Of a stretch of 64,000 nucleotides of DNA, positions 1-12,329 are shown one piece after another (the first letter of the stretch is position 1; every line of letters starts with the position of its first letter). Origin of the DNA: Bolinopsis microptera (lineage: Eukaryota > Ctenophora > Tentaculata > Lobata > Bolinopsidae); NCBI RefSeq assembly GCF_026151205.1, contig NC_087073.1, forward strand, positions 13,535,837 to 13,599,836, written 5' to 3'. The notes beneath the pieces are model-generated. The model did not search any database. It was not told the DNA's origin and saw only the letters and a program-made list of their open reading frames with translations. Made by a program: the position numbers and the translations under genes.

Positions 1-2750
1 CATAAACACTTAAGTTTGCAAAAATTGACACATCTACAATCTATCATCCTCTCAAATAGTCACCCGTTACTGTTACTATAGTCATAGATCCTCTTCCATT
101 TATGGTGTTATCACTTATCACACACGCCGGCATTACTAGCGCAAGCTTCATATAAGGATTAACATTGACAAATTAATTGGTAATACTCATGATAATCAAT
201 GATGTTATCATGATTCACTCATACAGAGAACTGGATTTATCTGACAAACTGTCATAGTGACTATACTATACACATTATTGTATATCATTCATCATCTGAA
301 CGTTCCATTTAATTTGTTTCACGCCCAATTGGAAACCTGGCAGTTATTATATCAAAACGTAGAACCATTCCAACAGCAAACCTCGCCTTGTTTGACAATT
401 CATTTGCAGTTCAGGGACTTAAATTGTGGAATGCAATCCACTACCAACTGAATGTCACTCAACATCTCGGGCTCACAAAGTTCATGTTGTCTCTCACTGA
501 TAAGCCGCCGACCAGGGGATATGATTAATGATTATGCTCCTCCAAATACGAACACTTTGGCCTCTTCAGTCTTCTGTACTAGCGCCTCTTCGTTCGTGGT
601 TCGGTTGTGGGGTGGTCAGAAAATGTGATGGCCCCGTCAAGTCTTGATGAAACTCAACATATGTCACATAGTATTAGTATTATATAGGTCACATTCCATG
701 ATATGAATGAATGAATTAGTGGAGTCCCAGTTCAGGCTTTAACAAATGTGCAAAGGTCTATCTTAGTATTTATGATTTACATGTATACCTCGCTAAACAG
801 CGCTGAAACGCATAGCTTATAAGTTTAAAGAAACATACTGCTGTAACTATAAGTTTTGCGCGATGCATTCTGGCTCTGCATAATTCGCATGGGCCTCATT
901 TATTATCTATCGAAGTTAAATTTTGGTCACAGTGATCGTTAACAAGATATAAATATAAATAATTAACTCACGTTAATTACTTATATTAATCTATCGTCGA
1001 ATATTATTTTCCGCACGAATATTGTTTTTTTCAGGGGATTACTAGTAGTAGTACATACTGCAGCTAATCGATTTTCAGTCAAATTGAACATCACATTAAT
1101 AATATAACGACGTTCCATAAGAGGCTGTATAAGGCATAATTGTGATGAGATCGATGCAACCAGACTGCCAATCTTTTAGTGATGGTACAACAGGTACAGT
1201 TATGTGATATAATGAAGGCTCAACGAAAATTTGTAACATGTATAGCTTAAAATGAGACGGTCTGACAGCAGTGACGTAACCAATTGGTCACCCTTTTTGG
1301 CGCCCCCGCTTCAAACGTTTTCTTATGTCCTAATAAATAAATCATGTCTTTTGTTTGTCGCTACCTATAACAAGTGCAGTTTTTTTTGAGTTTTCAAAAA
1401 CTTTTGGAAAAGTCAAAAATGAGTTATCCAAGGAAAATTATCTTGACAAAATTTCGATAGTCATCGTATCGCCATACCAGATCACGCATCGCCATCAGTG
1501 CACATCGGAAATAGAAATTGAGCTCGACAGGAGACAAAACACCTCGGACAGAAAGATTACTTTACTTGTGCTTGGTGCGAATCTTAAACAACCGTGGAAA
1601 TGGAGCAAGAAAAGAGCTCTACCTCCTTAATAAATGTGATATCAGCGCAAACATGATTTCCACATGAAATTCAATAGCACATTTAACGATAATGTCCATG
1701 TTGACCCAACCAATGCTCCCATGTGGAACCCAGACACTTCGTTTCCGGACATTAAGTTCGACATTTGCTAATTTTGCAGTGGCTCTGTCCCAGTTGACTG
1801 TTGAGGCGAGGAAAATACCGCTCTGCAGGAATGCCATCGTCCGCTGTGATTGATCGACCATGTGCTCTCTGTTATGTCACAAATGTCCCTCAAGTCGTGA
1901 GTATGTGACTGGCTTATCTACGTGTGATGTGCGTGACTCAAGGTAATAATAGCAATTATAAGTTAGTGCTCAATAAAAAGTCTTACACCTACGTTCGTAT
2001 GTACGTGACCAGGGTGCACTTTTTACGTCACCGGCCACAGATTTCGCTTCGCGCGTTACATAAATGAGGCTAGCTTTTTTAGTATTTTAGAACTGGGCAC
2101 GTCGAGAATGTTATGTACAAGCAAACGGTGGAAGAAGTTTAAGGAAAACACCACGTATTTAGATTTTAGAGGTCGCGTATTTTTGAAGACGTGGCCAATA
2201 AGAAAGGAAATTCGTAAGTTTTTGCCCCCTTCCCCAGGTCTGCAATTGCCCGATATCGCTAACTGCCCCTCTTGTTCCGGCTTAAGTCAATCAAATCTCA
2301 CAAAAAATCAGGACTGAACCTGGAATGCCGGAAGCTGAAGTTATGTTTTTTGTTGCTTTAAATATGCAAGGCAAACACTGTCCTGGTCAGGGTCACCAAC
2401 GCAAACAGTGTAGTATTGCTACTACTAAAATAACAGAGAGCTCCCTAAGGCCTAATTAGGCCAGTATCTGTCTATCACGGTGAACAGCAATAAAAAGCAA
2501 GGAAACGTTACGTTTTAAGTCCACTTAACTCACAAACCCATCTAAGATAAATCCAAAAGTGGATCACTTTTGGATTCCTTCCTTACACATTATACATGTC
2601 CTTTATCGGGTGCCTCTAATTGAATATTCTCCACATTGAGGACTATTTCTTTAGCTATTTTTATATTACATCTCACTAGTAGTAGTTTACACCAATTTCA
2701 GTAATTCAGACTAAAAACTGTCCCACTGTTTATTTCATTTCTAATTTTAA
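1..2750. other. gene-free stretch with one dispersed repeat
   Basis: No convincing coding exon is visible. ORFs here are short and often start at GTG or TTG. An 80-codon minus-strand ORF at 1619-1861 starts with ATG but matches no family I recognise. The sequence is AT-rich with ordinary complexity. The only recognisable item is a dispersed repeat near 490-660. Confidence 0.6.
490..660 (+). repeat. dispersed repeat, partner of 19430-19595
   Basis: Both places carry, in the same order, AAGCCGCC...CAGG.GATA, a block resembling CCTCyAAATACGA, then GGGGTGGTCAGA and finally GTCAAGTCTTGAT. The centre differs: the 19.5-kb copy is filled with G-runs. This is probably an old interspersed element of unknown class; ends and target duplications were not resolved. 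Confidence 0.5.
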
Positions 2751-2801
2751 CCGTGTTCCTTACCAAGTTTACAGTGACCACTCACCACTCACCAAAAGTG
2801 A

Positions 2802-2950
2802 CCACTCTCCACTCTCCACTCTCCACTCTCCACTCTCCACTCTCCACTCTCCACTCTCCACTCTCCACTCTCCACTCTCCACTCTCCACTCTCCACTCTC
2901 CACTCTCCACACTCCACTCTCCACTCTCCACTCTCCACTCTCCACTCACC
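2802..2950 (+). repeat. 7-bp microsatellite (CTCTCCA)n
   Basis: About 20 copies of CTCTCCA run directly into a short CTCACCA version and then into the 29-bp minisatellite. The 29-bp unit itself contains CTCTCCACTCACCA, so the 7-mer probably grew by slippage from part of the larger unit. The open frame across it (STLHSP repeats) is a by-product and not a gene. Confidence 0.95.
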
Positions 2951-3000
2951 ACTCACCACTCACCACTCACCACTCATCACTCACCACTCTCCACTCACTA

Positions 3001-4110
3001 AGTGTACAGTGACCACTCTCCACTCACCAAGTGTACAGTGACCACTCTCCACTCACCAAGTTTACAATGACCACTATCCACTCACTCAGTGTACAGTGAC
3101 CACTCTCCACTCACCAAGTGTACAATGACCACTCTCCACTCACCAAGTGTACAGTGACCACTCTCCACTCACCAAGTGTACAGTGACCACTCTCCACTCA
3201 CCAAGTGTACAGTGACCACTCTCCACTCACCAAGTGTACAGTAACCACTATCCACTCACTCAGTGTACAGTGACCACTCTCCACTCACAAGTGTACAGTG
3301 ACCACTCTCCACTCACCAAGTGTACAGTGACCACTCTCCACTCACCAAGTGTACAGTAACCACTATCCACTCACTCAGTGTACAGTGACCACTCTCCACT
3401 CACCAAGTGTACAGTGACCACTCTCCACTCACCAAGTGTACAGTGACCACTCTCCACTCACCAAGTGTACAGTGACCACTCTCCACTCACCAAGTGTACA
3501 GTGACCACTATCCACTCACTCAGTGTACAATGACCACTCTCCACTCACCAAGTGTACAGTGACCACTCTCCACTCACCAAGTGTACAGTGACCACTCTCC
3601 ACTCACCAAGTGTACAGTGACCACTCTCCACTCACCAAGTGTACAGTGACCACTCTCCACTCACCAAGTGTACAGTGACCACTCTCCACTCACCAAGTGT
3701 ACAGTGACCACTCTCCACTCACCAAGTGTACAGTGACCACTCTCCACTCACCAAGTGTACAGTAACCACTATCCACTCACTCAGTGTACAGTGACCACTC
3801 TCCACTCACCAAGTGTACAGTGACCACTCTCCACTCACCAAGTGTACAGTGACCACTCTCCACTCACCAAGTGTACAGTGACCACTCTCCACTCACTCAG
3901 TGTACAATGACCACTCTCCACTCACCAAGTGTACAGTGACCACTCTTCACTCACCAAGTGTACAGTGACCACTCTCCACTCACCAAGTGTACAGTGACCA
4001 CTCTCCACTCACCAAGTGTACAGTGACCACTCTCCACTCACCAAGTGTACAGTGACCACTCTCCACTCACCAAGTGTACAGTGACCACTCACCACTCACC
4101 AAGTTTACAT
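3001..4110 (+). repeat. 29-bp minisatellite, about 38 copies
   Basis: The unit is CCACTCTCCACTCACCA followed by AGTGTACAGTGA, 29 bp in all. Variant units with CTATCCACTCACTCAG recur at irregular intervals, giving a higher-order pattern. Shorter copies in the opposite orientation occur at 4540-4755. The array forms the left arm of a foldback structure. Confidence 0.95.
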
Positions 4111-4539
4111 ATGTTTCACTCGACAGGAGCTACATAATTAAATGTAAGAAATGTCTTCATGTACGTGATCATCAGTGGTATGGGGGGAGTGTGCAGCTAG
4201 AGGCCCAGAAAAGGAAGGCAAACTGTTATCCGGAACCTGGGAGGAACGCAGCTTACACAGATATATCCGATGTAATTAGATCAGATCAGGTTACACATTA
4301 TACCTGCACAGGATTGACCAGAGAACAGGAGGGTGGGGAGGAGAACGAGTTGGAAAAACATATATTATGTACTCTTAATTTTACATTGTATAATCAAATA
4401 CATCGTATAATTAAATACAATGAATATGAGGATTTCAAATTAGAAGTTTCGTATTACAATAATTTATTGTAAGATTGCTAGTAGCCATGTAGACATGAAA
4501 ACGACGTATGTTGAGGAGTCTTGTGACTCCTGTCGAGTG

Positions 4540-4755
4540 ATCACTGTACACTTGGTGAGTGGAAAGTGGTTACTGCACACTTGGTGAGTGGAAAGTGGTT
4601 ACTGCACACTTGGTGAGTGGAAAGTGGTTATTGCACACTTGGTGAGTGGAAAGTGGTTACTGCACACTTGGTGAGTGGTGAGTGGTCACTGTACACTTGG
4701 TGAGTGGAAAGTGGTTACTGCACACTTGGTGAGTGGTGAGTGGTCACTGTACAAA
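4540..4755 (-). repeat. inverse copies of the 29-bp minisatellite
   Basis: Units such as CACTTGGTGAGTGGAAAG followed by TGGTTACTGCA repeat about seven times. They are the reverse complement of the array at 3001-4110, with a consistent change (GGAAAGTGG in place of GGAGAGTGG) and loss of the palindromic TGTACA in most units. The two arms have therefore been homogenised separately. Confidence 0.9.
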
Positions 4756-6257
4756 ATCCAAACCGAAGGACCCGGAATGTTAGTCGATTATCCGAGATAA
4801 ACTGTTCATTAGATATAAATTTTTCGGAAACGTTTTGAAGTTTCCGACCTTTGATTAAATATCAGAGAACATAATATTTTTCCTACAAGTTTTGAAGTTT
4901 CCAATCTCAAGCGACAATCCTTCACGAACAGAAAGTCTATTCGTTCGCTTGTTTTTCATTTATCTCATGCTATGTTAATGTAATCTTAATGGGAGCTGAT
5001 CGAGACAATTGATCGCTAAAAGTTGGTGTTTAGCTGACCTAAGAATTCATTTTTAGTTAGCACAATTAGGGACTGTGCGGAGAAACAAGAGGCCGCACCA
5101 TGGCGCCCCGGTAACTCGTAGTCTGTTTTAGATTTACAGATAGTGTAGAGTATTGACCACATAAGTCGTGTCCAACTGCAGAGTGTGTCGAACTAGAGTC
5201 CAGGTGGATATCAATCTATTTTCCTGTTTGCCAGACCGGGACCGAGTGGCAAACAGGATCAGGAGAATTAAAATGTTACTGAAAAGTTTTAAAACTTCCG
5301 ACCGCTGGTTGAGAAATCTTCCTTATTTGGATTTGATAAAATGTTTTTTAAGGTAGTTTCGAATGAAGAGTTTGGGTTACTTTTGTTTGGAATGTGCTGT
5401 TGTGTAGTGACATCATCAACATTCAACACACATGACCGGCTCCACACACCTGCAATAGTCGGGATTCCGCTCCTTCTGTTCTACGAATGCTAATCTCTAT
5501 AAGGAGTTGTCATTTTTAAAGTCGACTGATATATTTCATGGTTAAGTTGAAACATTCATAAATAAGGGGATATCTCTCAGTGCCCCCCCATACTCCACAG
5601 TTGGTAGATTTACGATTAACCCCGAAAGCCCATTTAAGGAAGGTGCACCTTTTCACAGTTAAAAACGCTTAGTTTTTTAAAGAGTGATGTGAAAGGAATT
5701 GCTATGCAGGTGAAATTTGTTTAAGTGTTGACATGTTCGGAGTAACGATGGGGGCTCCGTATAGTATATTAGTAGTATAGTATAGTATATTAGTTCTTAT
5801 TAGGATCAAAAAGAGTGATTAAGGATCTGAAAGATACTTTCAGTTTATTTTCCTTGATTTTGAGACTATATAGGGCACGCACTGCCTTTTTCCAGGGGCA
5901 ATATGTCATGTAAGTGCGATTTCGCACCTGCCCAGTATTTCATGTGCGGCAAATTTGGAGACAAAAAACATCACAATCAAGCTAAAAAGTTCGCCAAACG
6001 TGCACTCTCAGGTTGGATTATTCAAAAGCGTAGTATATAACGTGGCCTTACCCGCTTGTTAAGTTTAACACAACATACCCTCATAGAAGTTTTGATACAT
6101 GTAATCTAGTTCGACACGTTTTGTAGTTCGACCAACCCTTAAGTTCGACTCTGCCCCAGGTGTGCCCCAAGTGTGTCTAGCTAGATTACCAAATTGCCCA
6201 GTTTTTTATTAAAACATTTTGAGTCACGTATGAAATTTGATAACTTTTATATATATA
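4756..6257. other. no gene recognised
   Basis: Unique-looking AT-rich sequence with no supported exon, RNA gene or clear transposon boundary. A short run of GTATAGTATATTAG copies near 5757-5790 is simple sequence. Confidence 0.5.
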
Positions 6258-6563
6258 TCTCTACTATAATTCAGAAAATTCTTTTTGTTGTCTGTACGAC
6301 CGCCCACGTGCAAATTAGATGAAAAACAAGAATTTAGGTAACAACCAAAAGGTTCCATAGCAACGGTGTTTTAATGCACACATGCACGTGCAAAGATTGT
6401 TTTAACGTCATTTTGATCGGTTTTGTGGTAATTACGTTGTGTTTAAAGTGTTTTATATTTAAATCGGCTGTATCTTCGGTTGAGATAGATATTTTTTGAT
6501 GCGATTAAAACTTTCTTTCAAAGAATACTACTAGCTTCGTCCCTGTTACCACGGGCTTTCTAG
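6258..6563 (+). mobile_element. Helitron-like non-autonomous element, copy 1
   Basis: The copy runs from TCTCTACTATAATTC to ACGGGCTTTCTAG, with A immediately before it and T immediately after. This agrees with the known Helitron rule of TC...CTRR ends inserted between A and T with no target duplication. A second copy lies at 51976-52279 and shares TGTACGACC, CCCACGTGCAAAT, AACGTCATTTT.ATCGG, GGCTGTATCTTCGGTTG and the same CTAG end. No coding capacity. The assignment rests on the ends; the 3' hairpin is weak. Confidence 0.6.
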
Positions 6564-7827
6564 TTGTATATAATAATTAATAAACACTAAATTCACCCAA
6601 TTGATCCAATAGCGTGCTGCAACAGTTATATAAAAAACGCCTATACTACAGAGTTATATTTTACGGATCTTGGCCCTTCATGATGATAACAATCCAGAGT
6701 TGAAGAGATGTATTACGGCTGTTCTGATAATTTCTAGGGAAGAAAATAATGGCAAGATGAATGAACTTGATTAAATTCTAAGTCAATGATTTCAGATTAC
6801 ATAAAAAAAGATGGACGATTTAATATCGTTAATGTGAATAGGGCGTATTATAGTATAACAGTTGATAAGAACTCAAGTTGCCACTGCTCAATCCAGATAT
6901 ACAGATATACAGATATACAGGAAATTCCTATACACCTTATCGCATATACTGATGATATGATAAGGACTATTATGTGATGCTGTAATCAACACTAAGACGG
7001 ATGCTTTATACATATGAATGAAAATATAACTCATGTAGTAAACTTACACGATAATTACCTCGTACCGAGCAATATGCGGGATACAATTGATTTGAAGGTG
7101 TGTACCGCACTGTTCTTTCAGTGGTTCAATGCTCTGAAAACAGTGCGATTAGTTTATAATTTCACTGTTTTGAGATCAAAGTTATAACAACATAGTCGGT
7201 GCCATTATAAACTAAACGCACTTATTATAAGCGAATCTAACTGCATGTATAATACGATTACACCATGTTGGCTGCAACTTGCAGCCAACACGGATCGGAT
7301 CGAAGGATCTTGCAGTGCAAGACAACTAAGCAGTAAGCATGTAATATTACATAATATTACATAGTACTTAATTCCACACGCGACATAATACTTAATTCCA
7401 CACGCGATTTAACACATCTTATTGAAGTTGCTTAAATTACATCTTTTGAAATCACAATTCGAAAACCGGGAGGTATAAAAATAATTGCTAGTACACCACC
7501 TTTTTAGATAATTGTCCAAGAAACCTTTGTATCAAACCTCAAAATCAGGAAGTGACTGGTTTTCTCAACAAAAATCAAAAGAGCTAGTTCCAGTTTTACT
7601 AGTAATTACAAGTAAACCTCAAACTTTGGCGCACACCATTTCAAAAAAGGCAAGATCAGATTTTGATCTGGTTTTTCTACTTGTTCGTCTTCAGCAGCTT
7701 TATTACATATTATGTTATTTAAATGTAATGTAGGCCTTAATGCAGGTTCCTAAAATGCGAAAATCTCAATTTCATTTAGAATCAAAACAAGTTCTACACC
7801 TAGTTAAAGCACTTCCATCCCATATTA
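6564..7827. other. no gene recognised
   Basis: AT-rich unique sequence. Short ORFs near 6786-6977 and 7512-7733 have no recognisable domain and probably arise by chance. A local hairpin near 7265-7295 (TTGGCTGCAA/TTGCAGCCAA) is the only structure seen. Confidence 0.45.
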
Positions 7828-8284
7828 GGGGCCATCTACTTAGGACGTCCGCCAAAATCGCAGATTTCAGACCACCCCCTCAGCCTGTCCGGTGTTTCCG
7901 AATTTTCAAAACCACCCCCTCCCCCGGACGTCCGGATTTCCAGCTACTTTTAAGAGTACAAATAAAACCAACTGAAATTCATTGTTAATAAAGTGTGTAG
8001 TTACTTAAAAGCTTAAAATAGACAATAAAAATTTACTATTTAGTGTCGAACAAGTTTAGCACAGTTACATTTAAGTACGTTTAAGTACTCGTTCAAAATT
8101 ACAGGGATCTAAACTTACAGGGTAATTAGTGTCAAAGTCAAAGAATTGAAATAAATGGGACTTTTTCGTTAATTCTGCCAAAATTTCCGGACGTCCGGAT
8201 TTTCAGAAACCACCCCACCGGATTTGTCCAAAATTCCAAAACTACCCCCTTCCTATTTGCCAGACGTCCTAAGTAGATGGCCCC
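7828..8284. mobile_element. MITE, PIF/Harbinger-like
   Basis: Terminal inverted repeats of 22 bp are identical at the two ends and start GGGGCCATCTACTTAGGACG. They are flanked by TTA on both sides (7825-7827 and 8285-8287). The internal sequence has further CGGACGTCCGG palindromes and no ORF of note. A 3-bp TWA-type target duplication is characteristic of PIF/Harbinger; that superfamily call is inference because no transposase is present. Confidence 0.75.
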
Positions 8285-8426
8285 TTACTCAATAAATGTT
8301 ATGAATCTCATAGTGTTGCAGTTTAATAGTTAAATATTATTAAACACGTAAGCTATTACATAATATTATTTAATAGTTAATTCCACGTACGCGTACGTAA
8401 TTAATACTCGTTATATTAGCACATAG

Positions 8427-9077
8427 GGGGGGGGCCAACCATATTAAAGTATATTAAAATGTAGGATTTTTTCCAATTTTGACCCGGGGATATACTTTAA
8501 TATACTTTAATATACTTTAATATACTTTAATATACTTTAATATACTTTAATATACTTTAATGTACTTTAATATACTTTAATATACCTACATTTTCTCCAT
8601 TAAAATTTTGAATCCATGTCACTTACCATATACTTGACCAATTTATGAGCCAAAATATATGAATTATGAGTTCAGAGGACTAGCAACTGGCTTATCTTCT
8701 AATCTACTAATTGTAGGTATATTAAAGTATATTAAAATGTAGGTTTTTTTTCCAATTTCGACCCGGGATATACTTTAATATACTTTAATATACTTTAATA
8801 TACCTACATTATAAAAAATTATGTGAAAAATTTTGTTTTATTTAATGTATAGATTAGATTTACCTTTCATGTAAGGTTAGTCTTGTTCAAAGATATTGAT
8901 ACTTGACTAATTTATGAGCCAAAATATATGAAGTATGAGTTCAGGGGACCAGTAATTGGCTTATCTTCTAATCTACTAATTGTAGGTATATTAAAGTATA
9001 TTAAAATGTAGGATTTTTTCCGATTTTGACCCGGGGATATACTTTAATATACTTTAATATGGTTGGCCCCCCCCCCC
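8427..9077. mobile_element. poly-G foldback element with TATACTTTAA repeats
   Basis: The ends are G-run plus CCAACCATATTAAAG on the left and CTTTAATATGGTTGG plus C-run on the right, flanked by ACATAG at 8421-8426 and 9078-9083. Inside, a module with AAAATGTAGGATTTTTTCC then GACCCGGGGATATAC occurs three times (about 8440, 8718, 8994), with a 10-bp TATACTTTAA array. Interior segments around 8600-8690 and 8850-8950 match the palindromic element at 43959-45321 (TTACCTTTCAT, ATATTGATA.TTGAC, GAGTTCAGGGGACCA). It is therefore a derivative of that family. Confidence 0.75.
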
Positions 9078-9083
9078 ACATAG

Positions 9084-10339
9084 TATTCTCTAGATTTGGT
9101 GGTTAGTCTAGAGATTACAACTACATACCTAATCACATTCCAAACATCATGAAAATACTAAATATGACGTGTAGTTACATATTATGTAACCTACGATCAT
9201 CGTTTGCATGATTCGTTCAATACAATTAAGCGCGCATTTAAATATATGATGATATTACGATTGAGCTCTTTTCGGGAGGACACTTTGGTATTTAGTGCTA
9301 ACGTTTAATTAAGAATTTATTAAAATAATATGTATTGAATATGAGTTTATAAACATAATATATTGAGTTACAAATTGAATTGTAAAATTAATATCAAGAA
9401 TTTATTAACCTAATAATATATTGAATATGATTTTATTTACGTTATATACTGAATATGAATGGATAAATATAAAGATCAAACCCCGTACGAAAAAGTAATG
9501 CAGTGTTTATCATTGAAAGGTAATCCACATTTATAATTGAAAACTTACTGGAAACTAAGCCCTAGGTAAAAGTAAGATTAAAAATGAATCGTGTTCCTGT
9601 ATAGTGTACGTGCGTACCGTCTCATATATAATTGAGGATGTGCTGGTTCCTTGTTCCTGTGTCGCTCAACAATGTACGTGATACGCGGTGCGTGGTAAGT
9701 GGTAACTGGTTAGTGAGCATAATTATGAATTAGTCTACATCTACATATTTATGCGTATTGCGTAGCTCATCTAGTCACATTTAAACTGTTGGATATCTCT
9801 TATCACCACAAAGCACGTACCTTAAAGAACGTGACAACCGCGTGTGAGACAAGTGTACCTTGTCATTTTCCTTGTGACCAACGACATGATTTCTTTGTTG
9901 TTAAGCTTTATGTAAGTTCGTTATGTGAGCAGTGTAATTATGTGTTAAGTTACAGTCAAAACACCATTTTCACCAAGATAGTACATTCACTGAGCTTCAT
10001 CTATTTAACGCAATATCATAAGTACCTTACACCTATTGTACATACTAGCAGGAACCCGTCTAACTCTAAAGTGGTGTCAAGAGACAACGCTATTTATATA
10101 TTTTGTGATTTTTACACCACCTGGAGGTCCAATTTTCAAGGCTTAAATTGTTCATTCCTTAGCCTATTTTTTATTTCTTCGTGCTGGTCAAAAGTCCATA
10201 AAAGCATTCAACCAGCTAGAACCGTTTCAATAGTATGTATTAATGCTTATCATAATATAGCAAATAATTTGAGTATTATCATTTAATGGGATGGGAGTGC
10301 TTTAACCAAATGCAGCCGCACCCTGGCTCCATAATAATG
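9084..10339. other. no gene recognised
   Basis: AT-rich sequence. The longest frame (9789-10286) lacks an ATG start and has no recognisable domain; I do not treat it as a gene. Short palindromic TA-rich stretches are common between 9300 and 9480. Confidence 0.45.
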
Positions 10340-11146
10340 GGCAGTATCGAGATAGCCCGACCACTGGTCCGCGGACCACTGTCTGCGGACCACTGTCTGC
10401 GGACCACTGTCTACCAGATCATATTACTGTATAATAACAGTATCCCCTGAATCAAGCAACAGGTGTTTGTGAATAGTTGATTGGTTACCAGATCACTGTC
10501 TGCGGACCACTGTCTGCGGACCACTGTCTACCAGATCATATTACTGTATAATAACAGCATCATGCAATATATAAAGAATAACTATTATCAGACTGCATCA
10601 ATCATTTCTATCATCAACTCCTTCTTGAACAACTACAACTATAGTCTCAGAGAAAATATCTTCCAGTCAGACACCGCGTTTTCAGAAAGTCCAGTCATCT
10701 GTGATACCGCAATGCCAGCTAGTCCTTTTATACTCAAACAGAACAGCAGTTGTATGAAGGTCTTGAGAGCGAGCTTCTGTCCAGAGAGGATGCTGTCTGT
10801 TCTAATATTCTTGTACTTCTTGCAGGGGGAGCAGCGCCATATCAGTCCATCTGGAGACTTCGAGGACGAGCAGGGAACCAGGGACATAGATGCATTACAC
10901 CCAGGACAGGACATGGAGCTCTCCAGTAATTTACTACGCTACAATTAATTATGCTAGTCGTAACTAATTGCATCCAAGATACCATACATATGATCTGGTA
11001 ACCAATCAACTATTCACAAACACCTGTTGCTTGATTCAGGGGATACTGTTATTATACAGTAATATGATCTGGTAGACAGTGGTCCGCAGACAGTGGTCCG
11101 CGGACAGTGGTCCGCGGACCAGTGGTCGGGCTATCTCGATACTGCC
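10340..11146. mobile_element. Merlin-type element, internally deleted
   Basis: The 807-bp element is bounded by the 8-bp direct repeat TAATAATG (10332-10339 and 11147-11154). The terminal inverted repeats begin GGCAGTATCGAGATAGCCCG and are long: both arms carry CCACTGGTCCGCGGACC, tandem GTCTGCGGACCACT subrepeats and a segment with CCTGAATCAAGCAACAGG. Between the arms is the start of a transposase gene on the minus strand. Merlin elements are known for 8-9 bp duplications and IS1016/ISXO2-like transposases, which fits both the duplication and the coding remnant. Confidence 0.8.
10639..10914 (-). pseudogene. truncated Merlin/IS1595-type transposase N-terminus
   Basis: The 91-residue frame starts with ATG and contains a zinc-ribbon-like pattern CPGC (residues 3-6) and CSPC (about 28-31), followed by a GQKLALKTFIQLLFCLS helix and a predicted helix-turn-helix reading VSQMTGLSENAVSDW. 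This is the usual N-terminal layout of IS1595/ISXO2 and Merlin transposases. The catalytic DDE part, normally another 150-200 residues, is absent: the frame ends at the inner edge of the repeat arm. It is a non-functional remnant; the element would depend on a full-length copy elsewhere. Confidence 0.7.
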
Positions 11147-11795
11147 TAATAATGAAATGAAGGACATGTCTTAATTCTAAACGTAAAGCTCGAATATCAT
11201 TGCACCTACCTATATCTCTATATAATAATATATAGTATAAGGTGCCACATTTTTAAAACAGGCCATGGACAGAGAGAAAGGGTAGCTCGCATATTTGCGG
11301 TGACTAATGAGATTGCAGTCGTGTGGGTGTAGGGCAGCTGCTCACTGCTCAGAGAAAGAGAGAGAGAGAGACTTGTCACGCACACATATTATTATTAATA
11401 TCACGTATATAACTATATAATATGTAATTAATACCGCGCACACACGTTATTAATATCACGTACATGATGTATGAATGATGCTACATAACATTAATGCATA
11501 AACAATAGCGTCTACTATAACATTATGATTGAATAATAGCATCATATTCTTAGACATATCTAGAACAAATGAGCCTCTTAGGAGCTGGAGCCTCCTAATG
11601 TGTTTATTGTCCAATAATTACTTATCTGGTCACCTAAAACACGTGCTTAACCTAAATGCACGTTGAACAATACTTTACGTGCTACACACACTGCACGTAT
11701 ATTATCACGTACTGTACTTACTCCACGTAATACATGTACTAGACATTAGACAACACAGTAGTTATTGTTGTGCAGGTATTTGCTGAGATACCTCC
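11147..11795. other. no gene; GA microsatellite and CACGT-rich sequence
   Basis: A short (GA)n tract lies at about 11353-11373. From 11640 to 11740 there are many ACGTG/CACGT motifs (TCACGTA, CACGTGC). No exon is recognised. Confidence 0.5.
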
Positions 11796-12204
11796 CATAT
11801 CGAGAGCACCCGATTCCAAGCTCGTGTGGCAAAGGGGAGGCCGTGTGGCAAAGGGGAGGCCTGCCTTTCGAGATCGCATTACCAGGGGGAAGCCTCGGGT
11901 CCAAAATTGTGTATCGACGGGTAGGTGCGGACTGCGATAATCGAAGGATATGACTGGGACCGAAAATTTTCTAAGTCAACATTTTTTCAAAGTTTTTCTG
12001 AAAACCACTTTTCTCCACGTTTCATGCTACCCTGTTCATTATTAGCCAAAAACATTTTTTCGGTTTTTCGAAGTCCACACCTACCCCTCGATACACAATT
12101 TTGGACTCGAGGCTTCCCCCTGGCAATGCGATCTCGGAAGGCAGGCCTACCCTTTGCAACACGAGCTCGGAATCGGGAGCTCTCGATACGAAAGGTACGT
12201 ATCG
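11796..12204. repeat. foldback element (inverted repeat about 150 bp per arm)
   Basis: The left arm (ATATCGAGAGCACCCGATTC ... GTCCAAAATTGTGTATCGAC) is matched in inverse order by the right arm (GATACACAATTTTGGACTCG ... GAATCGGGAGCTCTCGATAC). The left arm has a small internal duplication (GTGTGGCAAAGGGGAGGC twice). A further partial arm copy follows at about 12413-12475 (AATCCTCGAGTCCAAAATCG). No target duplication was resolved. Confidence 0.75.
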
Positions 12205-12329
12205 AGAATGGCTCGGACCGATAATTTTCTATAGAGTGAAATTGTGTGGAATTTGAATTAAAATATTGTCAAACTGTTGTTATGCTAGAGGGTAAGAAAT
12301 ACAAGTTTGATATGAAATCAACGTCCAAC

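Larger units (their letters stand above)
2950..4755. mobile_element. foldback element with satellite arms
   Basis: The left arm is the plus-orientation 29-bp array and ends with TCACTCGACAGGAG near 4115. The right arm begins with CTCCTGTCGAGTGA near 4525 and continues as the same satellite in inverse orientation (TGTACACTTGGTGAGTGG) to 4755. Between the arms lies about 420 bp of unique sequence with an open plus-strand frame to 4472 (about 120 codons, no ATG at its head, no recognised domain). Long inverted arms made of tandem repeats are the known architecture of Drosophila FB elements; relationship to them is inference. The outer ends are not defined, so this could instead be an inverted satellite duplication. 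Confidence 0.5.

Noticed and set aside
2753-3001. Open frame of 82 codons with STLHSPLSTLHSP repeats
   Set aside because: Pure translation of the CTCTCCA microsatellite; no start context or domain.
2802-4755. CRISPR array
   Set aside because: Head-to-tail satellite with no unique spacers, in animal DNA; no cas genes. The same applies to the other tandem arrays.
9789-10286. 165-codon plus-strand frame
   Set aside because: No ATG at its start, no domain, and no recognisable splice-bounded exon.
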